From the NCBI GenBank assembly GCA_023055425.1, contig JALGPY010000002.1, forward strand, positions 122,400,088 to 122,464,087: DNA of 64,000 nt. The letters run 5' to 3'. Under the pieces are notes generated by a model that saw only the letters and a list, made by a program, of their open reading frames with translations, ran no database searches and had not been told where the DNA came from. Source of the DNA: Linanthus parryae (taxonomy: Eukaryota; Streptophyta; Magnoliopsida; Ericales; Polemoniaceae). A program made the position numbers and the translations under genes. Each line of letters starts with the position of its first letter. Within the stretch, counting starts at the first letter, position 1. Below are positions 11,750 through 20,270 of the stretch, piece after piece.

Positions 11750-12375
11750 TGTGCACAAGAGATTCCGGCGGGGAGACCTCCGTGTGCACCGTGTGTAGTG
11801 GATCAAGGATCGCACAGGAAGAGTAGGGGTGTGTGTAGGGAGAGAGTAAGTCAGTAGCAATGTCTGAGAGAGAGACAGAGGTTTGGCAGAGCTTCCGCGT
11901 ATGGCAGTGTGTCCTCCTTTGTATGGAAAGGGTTACGATCTATATATACTGGAGAACGTGACCGTTGTAGTGTGGTTAATGCGCCCATTAATGGCGGCTT
12001 AATTAGCTTAACCATAACGGCACGTTCGTCCGAGTATATAGGAACCGTTATAGCACGTGGTGCGCGAATACCGGAACCGTTACGAGGTTGACCGGGTTTG
12101 ACCGGATTGACCGGGTCTAGGGAGCTCGTGCCATAGATCTCTCAAAACAGTTACTAAAGGTCGCGTGCGGGCTTGGCTCGCACGCGACAGGGCTTACTCT
12201 AGCCTCCAAACCACTAAGTCCCTACAAGTCCCGTGCAATGGTATGCGAGGGCTCTGTCTCGCAGCCCCCACATGGATCAGCTCGGTTGGTGATCCAGTGT
12301 GTATGGAGCACAATATGGTGTGCTGGATGGCTGCCACGTGGCCAAGATCTGTCATGTCAGAAAGCAGTATCTACA
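11750..12375 (-). repeat. 3' LTR of Tat-like element
   Basis: The LTR starts TGTGCACAAGAG and ends GCAGTATCTACA on the plus strand. It differs from the 20271-20896 copy at two positions by eye: CACGTTCG against CACATTCG, and GTGCAATGG against GTGCAGTGG. It holds a palindromic TATA motif (about 11940-11949), three TTGACC boxes (12088-12112) and a 10-bp-arm inverted repeat (12160-12188). A rightward promoter here could also serve the antisense ORF. Confidence 0.95.
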
Positions 12376-12392
12376 TTAGCCCCCTTTCTGCG
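12376..12392 (-). promoter_or_regulatory. Polypurine tract of Tat-like element
   Basis: On the minus strand the bases just before the 3' LTR read CAGAAAGGGGGCTAA, a purine-rich tract adjoining TGTAGATACTGC. This is the expected plus-strand primer position and supports both LTR boundary and orientation. Confidence 0.75.
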
Positions 12393-13030
12393 CGTGAAGA
12401 CTCATAGCCGTATAGACTTCCATGCGCGGAAACCAACATACGCGTCGCCGCCACACACCAATTCAAATACGGGTAAGTTCAGCCCCCGTGCGTGTCATTA
12501 TGACCTAAAACCCCTAGAGTCGTGCCGTCTGACCTTTAGGGTTTTAGGCGTGACGTCAGCTTGTCCTGTGATTGCGCGATTCGACGGTGACGGTTGCGAT
12601 TCGACTATCGAAAGGACGCAACCCTTCATTGTTTTGGATAAATACCTTGTATCCCCCATTATTGCAAAGCATCACTTCTTTCTCTTAAAGTGAATGGTAC
12701 CCGGAGATCTTCGAGAGCAGATCCAGATAATCAATCACCAGTTCAGAACTGCAAATCGTATTCTTCAATTGTGCATATCCAAGCAGGCTTCAAGAAAACA
12801 AGGTTGGCCTCGTTTATTTTTGATTTAAAATACCAGTGTTTGCCTTGAACTGCGTTGAATCTGTAAACCCATGGAATTTGTGAAGAGGTTTTGATCTTTG
12901 AACCCGCTTCGTTTTAATCCTTCAACAATATTGGATCTTGCAACTCCCCAATTTCTGAAATTGATACCGGAACTGCTCGTCTTCCTTTGCATAGATCTTG
13001 AATCCCAAAATTCAAACTGAAGTGTGGTAT
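12393..13030 (+). other. Leader region between 3' LTR and aORF
   Basis: There is no convincing protein gene. GC-rich near the LTR, then AT-rich. A possible TATA (GGATAAATACC) lies near 12637-12647, about 420 bases upstream of the aORF ATG. This could be the promoter and 5' untranslated leader of the aORF, and on the other strand it is the last part of the gag-pol transcript's 3' region. Confidence 0.4.
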
Positions 13031-13062
13031 TTCTCCCCCCTTTTTTTTTTGCTCTTTCGCAG
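13031..13062 (+). promoter_or_regulatory. Splice-acceptor-like site before aORF
   Basis: TTCTCCCCCC, a run of ten T and GCTCTTTCGCAG form a polypyrimidine tract with CAG, followed by GA and the ATG at 13065. Possible donors lie in 12800-12845 (for example AACAAGGTTGGC near 12800). This is an inference from sequence only. Confidence 0.45.
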
Positions 13063-13064
13063 GA

Positions 13065-13834
13065 ATGGCCAAGACAAGAGTAACCAGACCCGTCAAGGAA
13101 GATGAAGAGATACCCGACCTTCCGCAGGCCTTGTGGCGAAAAGCCCCCTTTTTAGGCGGCAAAGATTTCTACCATGCGAGGGTAAAGGCGAAGAGGATGC
13201 CTGATCCTGTTCCAGTTGAGCGATTGCTGACGTTGACTCGCCCAGTTAACTCAGCCCTGCTCGAGTGGGTTGGTTCCGAGGATGTAGTTCGATTGAGAAT
13301 CGAGAACGGGCACTTCCCGTATACTGCGATTTCTACTCAGGCGTTCGTCCAGAAATTGGACTATATGGATGAGTGGATTGACCACGTATTGGATCATCAC
13401 GCCGAGACTCTTAATGAAGCCGGCGTATACTTTGCTATCCAGGCTATGAAGGGCGCTACCGTGAAGTTGGATCAGTCCATGCTTCTAGACCTTCTGTCCC
13501 GTTACTCGCCTGCGACTCATACGTTCCAGAGTGCTGAATTGCTATGTGGCATGTGCCAAAACCTCGTGACCAAAGTCCAAGGCAGAATGGGCTTTAAGTT
13601 TCTTATGGACAGAATCACGCTGATTCGCGCGGCTGTAACTTTGAAACTCGGTCACCAGAATCTCGCGGCTAAACGCAAAAGGTGGAGCAGCAGAAGCAAA
13701 GAGTTGATGAAGCTCTGAAGCTGTATCATGAGATGAATGCCAGGTGCGAGCAATTGAAGCAAGAAGTGGAACAGGTGGAGAAGCTGAGCGAGCAGTTCGC
13801 GCCCCAAGACTCCTTAATCAAGAATTTGCTTTGA
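13065..13834 (+). CDS. Antisense ORF (aORF) in the 3' region of the Tat-like element, one frameshift
   Basis: It runs opposite to gag-pol. The first frame (13065-13718, 217 residues) starts MAKTRVTRPVKEDEE; the sequence is mixed and globular-looking, with no domain I recognise. At about 13677 (CGCAAAAGG) a one-base shift moves to a frame reading KVEQQKQRVDEALKLYHEMN and on to NLL, stop at 13832-13834; that tail is a likely coiled coil. The shift may be a one-base deletion in an A run or slippage. A canonical acceptor (pyrimidine tract plus TTTCGCAG at 13031-13062) ends two bases before the ATG, suggesting a spliced leader. Antisense ORFs are known in Tat-lineage elements such as Grande and Retand; their function is not settled. 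Confidence 0.65.
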
Positions 13835-15380
13835 TTTTTCGAATTTTGCAAAAATAGCAAGGAAATAGCTGAAACATTAATGTAACGTTTTGAAACATTA
13901 ATGTAATATTGCTAGGGTTTCTCCCCTTTTTTTTTAACAACGAACAATGAATTTGCCCGTTTTGCCTTTTTTCGGGATTTGATTGGACATTTCTGTGCAT
14001 ATCCAATTATGACATCAGCAATTGATTCTCTGCTTGATTTTCGCGCTAATTTCTCGGCAGATAAGCACGCTTCCGTTGGGAAGTCCATCCGAATCATGAC
14101 TATCCGTCATTTATTAGGATACGCAACTGAATCGTCGTAGCCTTTAGTAGGGTAATTGATTGTTACCGCTTTTCAAGGCGTAAGTGATTGAACTTACCCT
14201 CTTTTTGAATTTTGCTGACTCATCTTAGGCAACCGAAGAGTCTGTACAGGGTCTATATAAACCCTGTCTTTGCTATTTGGGTTCTTCATCCCAAACATGT
14301 GCTTTGCCGTGAGTCCTTACGACTGCTGGCTTCAACGCTTGTTTTTCGTTGATTCATGGCAACTTCAAGTTTTGAATCCTGAGTTTGCGCTTTGTGCTAT
14401 AGAAATAGTTTCCAAGATCCACTTTATGAGGCTTATTGCTCTTTATAACCATCATAAAGAAGATGCAGATAACATCTCATGTGTGTTCGAAGAAATTTCT
14501 TCGTGTATTATGTGTGCAGGTCATGTTTCCGGCCGCCTCGTGGCGAGGTGCAGCGCCGAAGTGACCGTGCTACTGTCTCGTAATGAACGGCGGAATTCTC
14601 CTCCAGCATCCCTGGAGGAGGATTTCTTGCCTCTTCGTTCTTGAACTCAGGGCGCTCGTCAATTCCCTTGTCCAACATGACAAGGAATCCATCACCAGAG
14701 GAATGACTGCTTCGCCTGTTTTGCAGAGTAGCATACGTCGAAACAGGAAGCTCCTCCGGCGCCTATCTTGATCAGACAGAGGCTTTTGTCACCCCTTAGG
14801 GTCCTGGGCGTATCGTTTCCCAGGTTTTGCGGCTAGGGATGTAGCGAATGACAAGCTGATCTCTTCGCGGCAGCATCCCTTTTGCTACGGATCTTTGGCC
14901 GCAGATCTGCGTATTGCGTAGCCGGTGTTTGAAACCGGTGGGCTCATCCTTTGCAGTCCGGGTTTCCGTACTGTGTCTCTGTTGGCTTACCAACCACTTT
15001 TCGAATGTATTGTAAGCCATGTTGGCTGCGTAGTTAGACTCGAGCTTTTCACTTGTAAGCTGCTATCTAGACAGATAAATTGTAAGTCATTTGACTCGTA
15101 ATGATAAATAGCTTTCTGTATTATCTGCTATCTCTTTACAACAGAATACAATTTCGCATGCGTTTCGGCATACTTCGCCTTGCATAATGCTATGTAATTG
15201 TTTCGCATCCGCGATATATTGATTCGCGGGTGTTTCACTAGACCGTTCGAGATCGTATCCTCGCAGCTGTGCCATCTCGGCGGATGGGCTTGCAGTTGGC
15301 CGTTGCAAATCATTTAAGATCATGTTCACAACATTGCTACCGTAACAGATAGTCTTTAGAAGATCAATTAAGATCATTAA
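13835..15380. other. Non-coding 3' region of Tat-like element
   Basis: I see no supported gene; the short open frames here lack homology-like features. A TATA motif inside a perfect inverted repeat stands at 14246-14267 (ACAGGGT, CTATATAA, ACCCTGT). From about 15050 degenerate units of the downstream minisatellite begin (GCTATCT...AGATA). Confidence 0.5.
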
Positions 15381-16160
15381 GTGGTGCGAACTGCTATCAC
15401 AAAAGATAGGCTTTATTAGCGAACTGCTTGAGATCGTTTCTCGCGTAAATTGCTATCGCAACAGATAGACTTTTAGAAGATCCAATAAGATCATCCTGCG
15501 CATGCGTTGCCATCATAACAGAGGCTTGGGTGATCAACTAAAATCACTCTGCATATAAGATGCTATCGTAACAGATAGGCTTGAGAAGATCAGGTAAGAT
15601 CGTTTTGTGTATAAGTTGCTATCGTAAGAGATAGGCTTTGATGATAAATTGAGATCGCATTTGCGTTTAGCCGCTATCGTGAGAGATAGGCTTGAAGATC
15701 GTATTTTCGTTTGACTGCTATCGTATGAGATAGGCTTTGGATGATCAATTAAGATCGCATTTGCGTTGGCTGCTATCATGAGAGATAGGCTTTAGATGAT
15801 CAATTAAGATCGCATTGGCGCTTGGCTGCTATCGTAGGAGATAGGCTTCAGATGATCAATTAAGATCGCATTGGCGCTTGGCTGCTATCGTAGGAGATAG
15901 GCTTCAGATGATCAATTAAGATCGCATTTGCGTTGGCTGCTATCATGAGAGATAGGCTTTAGATGATCAATTAAGATCGCATTGGCGCTTGGCTGCTATC
16001 GTAGGAGATAGGCTTCAGATGATCAATTAAGATCGCATTGCATTGGCTGCTATCGTAAGAGATAGGCTTATATGATCACTTAAGATCGCGTTTGCATTGG
16101 CTGCTATCGTAAGAGATAGGCTTAGATGATCACTTAAGATCGCGTTTCGTATGGATTGCT
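15380..16160. repeat. Minisatellite of about 57 bp in the Tat-like 3' UTR
   Basis: About 14 head-to-tail units carry the core GCTATCGTAGGAGATAGGC, with starts near 15393, 15450, 15507, 15560, 15617, 15672, 15717, 15771, 15828, 15885, 15941, 15997, 16050 and 16104. Central units (15771-15997) are nearly identical with 56-57-bp spacing, while outer units are diverged and shorter. Each unit has two small inverted repeats, CTATC/GATAG and GATC-AATTAA-GATC. Tandem repeats at this place are known for Tat-lineage elements. Confidence 0.9.
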
Positions 16161-16229
16161 ATTGCAGCGAATAAACCATTGTTAACAGTAATAACAAATT
16201 AAGTAGAGCAACATAAACGGCTAGAAATA

Positions 16230-16315
16230 TGAATTTCTCATTTGGGAGAATTCTTTTATTATAACGCTCTCATATGGGAGAGATTGGATTACAATCCTCT
16301 CATATGGGAGAGGAG
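16230..16315. repeat. Three short CTCATATGGGAG-type repeats
   Basis: CTCATTTGGGAG, CTCATATGGGAGAG and CTCTCATATGGGAGAG follow each other at about 30-bp spacing between the minisatellite and the integrase stop. Each is a small inverted repeat (CTCTC/GAGAG arms). Function unknown. Confidence 0.6.
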
Positions 16316-16381
16316 ATTGCGCGAATCATAGCCACATGAGACATTAAGCACGTTATCATAAAACGTATGAAATGAGAGAAG

Positions 16382-16980
16382 TCAGGGATAGTACTTCTTG
16401 ATCCAGCGCATGTTGATTGAACTGGGAGTTGAGGTTGTACCGTGCAACCTTCGTATGCTGCAGTAGCCACTATCGAAGACTTTTGTGACTTCGAAGGGTC
16501 CTTCCCAATTAGCTGCGAACTTTGGGTGAGTTGCTTCTCGCATGCAGTGATCAGATGCGCGCAAGACCAGGTCTCCGACTGCGAAATCCCTTCGCTGGAC
16601 TGTCTTGTTGTATGCGCGAGCGATTCTTTCCTGGTACCGCTTGTTAGTCCTTTTGGCTTGTTCTCGCTTCTCTTCCAGCAAGATTAAGTCATGATCGCGT
16701 TGATTTTCATAGAGTGCATGGAAGGCCAGCCTTGCCGAGTTGACTCTAACCTCCGCAGGTACCACAGCTTCGGCCCCATAGCACAGTAGAAATGGCGAGG
16801 CCCCTGTGGGTGTCCTTGGAGAAGTTCTGTAGGCCCACAGAGCTATGCTTAGAGAGTCGGCCCACTTCTTGTGGTCATCTGCGACCATTTTGCTCAATAT
16901 TCTCAACAGCGTCTTGTTAGTTGCTTCGGCTTGTCCGTTTCCCTTCGGATAGTAAGGGGTAGAACATATTTGCCTGATAT
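16382..16980 (-). pseudogene. Integrase C-terminal part, joined to RT by deletion
   Basis: The frame opens at NIRQICSTPYYPKGNGQAEA, which includes the last integrase core motif (PKGNGQAE with its Glu), then reads WADSLSIALWAYRTSPRTPTG and the C-terminal domain (DFAVGDLVLRASDHCM, KFAANWEGPFEV). It stops at 16382. The HHCC zinc region and the first two catalytic Asp residues are missing. The C-terminal part itself has no stops, which fits a recent copy of an already deleted master. No visible start codon would express it alone; the first ATG in frame is at 16906. Confidence 0.88.
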
Positions 16981-17604
16981 TGTACTGAACATGCGATGGC
17001 CTGCTGTTGAATCGATAAGCAAATCGATGTTGGGCAGTGGGAAATCGTCCTTAGGGCAGAAGCGATTGAGGTCTCGGAAGTCCACGCAGATGCGGAGCTG
17101 TCCGTTCTTCTTCACGACTGGCACGATGTTGGCCAGCCACGTGGGATGATGATTTGGCTCTATGAACTTGGCATCTAGGAGTTTGACTATCTCCTGCTTG
17201 ATCTTCATGTTGAGCTCTGGTCTAAAGCTTCTGGTGCTCTGCTTAACCGGTTTAGACCCTGGGATGATGTCCAAACGGTGCATGGTGATGCTTGTATCCA
17301 GACCTGGCATCTCATCATATTCCCATGCGAACACATCCTTGTATTCAGTTAGGAGTTGTAGCAGCCCCTGTTCTTCTTCGCTTGTGAGATCCGCGCTCAG
17401 GAAGACTGGCCTTTTCTTTTCCTCGTTCGGGCTGAGGAACACTTCCTTTAGTTCTTGCTTTTGTGGTCTGGGCCTGTCTTCCATGCATTCAGGCGCTTCT
17501 TTGAGTTTCTCGTCTGGAATGCCTTGTGTTGGCGCTTCCGCCAGCGCAACTTGCTCGATTTGATTGATTTGCCCAGGGACATCCCCATGCCCGTGTGAGG
17601 ACAT
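16976..17604 (-). pseudogene. N-terminal half of Ty3 reverse transcriptase, truncated by deletion
   Basis: This is in the same frame as gag-pro, after one TGA. It contains the pre-RT linker (EYKDVFAWEYDEMPGLD), the RT start FRPELNMKIKQEIVKLLDAKF, TWLANIVPVVKKNG, ICVDFRDLNRFCPKDD and PNIDLLIDSTAGHRMFST. At about 16985 the sequence changes to integrase C-terminal coding in another frame. The YxDD-containing half of RT, RNase H and the first two thirds of integrase are absent. The product would have no polymerase activity. The deletion ends inside AGTACAATATCAG (minus reading). Confidence 0.9.
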
Positions 17605-17616
17605 CCCCGCGCACCT

Positions 17617-20229
17617 TCATATGCGATAGCATTTCTTCCCATTGGCGTAGAAGCTCTCTATCTCCTTGCCCTCGGGGTCATGCTTTGCGATCCTCTTCAA
17701 AGTGTACACATTCTTTCGGTGATATGCGATACGTGGCGCCTCTTCGCGTGTAGGCGGCTTTTCCTTGGCATCTTCCCTTGTCACCATCACGCCCGCAGGT
17801 GACTGGTCCTTGATGTCCTCCCAGAGAGGCAAAGGAGTAGGGTTGAAAGGCCCGGGTGTTTGCTCGTCCGCCATCTCAGTGAACCATACCGCCTCGCTGA
17901 GATGTGCTTCGTCCAAGTTGAACGGATTAGTAGAAGCCGGTATCTCGACTATTCTGTCGTTCCAGATAGCTTTCATAACCTGGTGAGCCGTCGAAGGAAC
18001 TGCGTCGAAGCGATGAATCCAGGCTCGACCTATAATCATGTGATATGTGGTGTTCGCGTCTATGACATAGAACTTCGCCGAGCACTTGATCTTGCCAATC
18101 TGGACGCCCAGGCGGATCCACCCGATCGTCATTCTAGAGTCGCTTCCGAATCCCACCAGTGGAGATGGACGTTTGACTACCTTGTGCTCGGGGATCCCTG
18201 CTAGCTTCAGTGTGTGGAGTGGGACAACGTTGACTGCTGCTCCTCCATCGACGAATGCTCGCTTGAATTCGACGCCATTGACGATGGCGGTCACGTACAG
18301 AGGCCTCTGGTGACTCGCATCCGTCTTCTTGTCGCTGGCAGAAAAGGTCATGATCTTTTCTGTGGAACGAGACGCCCTGATGACTTTCCCGTTGGAGACT
18401 ACGAGGTCCTCCTTGTAGTCCTCTGCTATCCTTAAGATTGCTTTTGTCATATCAGCCCGGCACCTCTCGGAGAAATTCATCTCATCGAAGAATTTGTTGA
18501 AGCCATGCGACCTTTTCATGCGGTCGGCACGTTCATCCTCCGTGTCCATGCTATAATCTTCGTCTTGATGGACCTCAGCAATGATGGGTAGACCATCCTC
18601 TGCGACTTCTTCTAAGTCTACGATCGAGATCATGACGACCTCTTTGCCTTTCGAGCCTGACTCCGTATGGGCAGGAAGTGGGTTGTTTCGCACGTCCTTC
18701 CTGTTGTCGCTGACGATTAGCTCGCCGTCCTTCATCTTCTGATCGAATGCGAACCTGAGTTTCTTGCACTCGGCGGTGGGATGCATGATCTTGCCGTGGT
18801 ACTCGCACCACTCAGGGTCCCTCACCATCTCCTTGGAGGGTGTTTTCTCGAGTGGTGGCAGGACGCCGTCCTTGCGCCACTGTTTGCAGAGGTCACTCGC
18901 TTCCTCTACCGAGCATGGCAGAGGCGGTACATCGAAGTTCACAACCTTCGCTTGTTTCTGGGGCGAAACTGTGTTGACTTCAGCTTCGCGTCCCCGCTTG
19001 TAGCTGAACCTTCCGATCTTGTAAGTGGTGCCGCTCGCAGGTCGCTCTGGAGCGTTCTTCTTTTTCTGTCTCTCGACTATGGGCTCGATGTTCTTCGTGC
19101 ATTCGATTAGTTTTGAAAACGTAGGTGTTTGCAAATTAATGAGCATACCTTTGTATTCATCTCGCATGCACTGTAGGCATATCTCCACGTGCCGGCTTTC
19201 GGGCATTGGATCTTTGCACTCCAAGGATTTCGCCCGGAATTTCTTGATGAAGGTGATCCCATCCTCCTCGCGCTTCTGATACATCCGCGAGAGATGGATC
19301 ATTGTCACCTTTTCCTCCATTTGAAAGAACTTGGTATAGAACTTTTGGACCATGTCGTCCCAAGTCTTCACGGATCCGGCCTCCAATGTCCGGTACCATT
19401 TGTATGCTACGTTCCCAAGAGATTTTGGGAATTCTCGCATCAGCAGCTTGGGATCGGCTCCGTACGGACCCATGACATCAATGAAACGCATGACATGCTC
19501 ATGAGCGTTTCCATTGACGTCCTCGAACTTATCCCATTTGGGAGCCTTGTACCCCGCCGGGTTAGGCATGAGATAGATCTCTCGTGGAATAGGTGGATCA
19601 TTGTCTAGCTTCGGGATAATGGTATCCGCGAATGACTGATGAGCCAGGATGGTGTCCACGCGTTTTTGCAAAGACGTCATGCATTCTGGAATGCTTCCCT
19701 CGGTAGTCGCCGGAGGGGTTGCCGTAGGCGGTGGCGACACATATGCCGCCGGAGGATTGGGAGCGTACTGAGTACCCGCGTTTCCCCAGATCGTCGTTGG
19801 GGGAGGCAAAGGGTACTGCAAAGTTGGGTTGGACGCCAGAGCCGAAGGCTGAGGAGCGTGAGCAGCAGGAGGCAGCATTTGTGCCGTCGATCCTTGAACC
19901 GAAGGCAGTTGTGCAGCCGACGGTGGAGTCTGCAGATGAGGGTTGGGAGGCGTGGCTGGCACTCCCAATCCTGGAGCAGTAGGGGTTCCTCCTCCTTGAG
20001 GGATAGCGGTGGCTGGCGGAGGATTTGGCGCGAGGGTGCCCAGAACAGCCAAGATTTGTTCTAGTTGCGCGGATTGAGACTTGAGAGCTTTCGCCTGACT
20101 TTGGACGGTGGCGTCCAAAGACTCTAACGTCGGTGCTTCGCCGGGAGTCGTCGGAGTACGACGGGTCTCGTCTCCCGAGGGAGTTTCGGTGGAAGGCGAT
20201 CGGTTGCTAACATCATCCTCCTGAGACAT
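17617..20229 (-). CDS. gag-pro: Gag-protease polyprotein, intact 870-residue ORF
   Basis: The ATG at 20229 lies 42 bases from the 5' LTR. The first 200 residues are Pro/Ala/Gln-rich and low in complexity. A retrotransposon gag domain follows at roughly residues 230-390 (GPYGADPKLLMREFPKSL, AYKWYRTLEAGSVKTWDDMV). A zinc-knuckle variant C-x2-H-x4-H-x4-C (WCEYHGKIMHPTAEC) sits near residue 474. The aspartic protease has FVDGGAAVNVVP near residue 660 and MIIGRAWIHRF further on; DGG in place of D[S/T]G is seen in related plant Ty3 elements. Gag forms the particle and the protease processes the polyprotein. The frame has no lesions over 2.6 kb and ends with TGA at 17617-17619. The pol remnant continues in the same frame. 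Confidence 0.92.
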   Translation of the reverse strand: MSQEDDVSNRSPSTETPSGDETRRTPTTPGEAPTLESLDATVQSQAKALKSQSAQLEQILAVLGTLAPNPPPATAIPQGGGTPTAPGLGVPATPPNPHLQTPPSAAQLPSVQGSTAQMLPPAAHAPQPSALASNPTLQYPLPPPTTIWGNAGTQYAPNPPAAYVSPPPTATPPATTEGSIPECMTSLQKRVDTILAHQSFADTIIPKLDNDPPIPREIYLMPNPAGYKAPKWDKFEDVNGNAHEHVMRFIDVMGPYGADPKLLMREFPKSLGNVAYKWYRTLEAGSVKTWDDMVQKFYTKFFQMEEKVTMIHLSRMYQKREEDGITFIKKFRAKSLECKDPMPESRHVEICLQCMRDEYKGMLINLQTPTFSKLIECTKNIEPIVERQKKKNAPERPASGTTYKIGRFSYKRGREAEVNTVSPQKQAKVVNFDVPPLPCSVEEASDLCKQWRKDGVLPPLEKTPSKEMVRDPEWCEYHGKIMHPTAECKKLRFAFDQKMKDGELIVSDNRKDVRNNPLPAHTESGSKGKEVVMISIVDLEEVAEDGLPIIAEVHQDEDYSMDTEDERADRMKRSHGFNKFFDEMNFSERCRADMTKAILRIAEDYKEDLVVSNGKVIRASRSTEKIMTFSASDKKTDASHQRPLYVTAIVNGVEFKRAFVDGGAAVNVVPLHTLKLAGIPEHKVVKRPSPLVGFGSDSRMTIGWIRLGVQIGKIKCSAKFYVIDANTTYHMIIGRAWIHRFDAVPSTAHQVMKAIWNDRIVEIPASTNPFNLDEAHLSEAVWFTEMADEQTPGPFNPTPLPLWEDIKDQSPAGVMVTREDAKEKPPTREEAPRIAYHRKNVYTLKRIAKHDPEGKEIESFYANGKKCYRI

Positions 20230-20254
20230 GGTTGCTTTTGCCGGTAAGTTTCAC

Positions 20255-20268
20255 GTCGGGTTCACCAA
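20255..20268 (-). promoter_or_regulatory. Candidate primer-binding site of Tat-like element
   Basis: Directly inside the 5' LTR the minus strand reads TTTTGGTGAACCCGACG. It contains TGG, complementary to the CCA end of a tRNA, two to three bases from the LTR edge, as expected for a minus-strand primer site. I could not assign the tRNA with confidence. Confidence 0.6.
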
Positions 20269-20270
20269 AA

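Noticed and set aside
14270..14644. 124-residue plus-strand ORF in the Tat-like 3' region
   Set aside because: It needs a non-ATG start, has no recognisable domain and is not supported by context, apart from a TATA-like site upstream.
15380..16160. Regular repeats resembling a CRISPR array
   Set aside because: The units are contiguous with no unique spacers, they lie in a plant retrotransposon 3' UTR, and there are no cas genes.
19639..20064. Plus-strand ORF rich in Arg/Ser opposite gag
   Set aside because: It is the antisense shadow of the Pro/Ala/Gln-rich gag N-terminus; composition explains the open frame.
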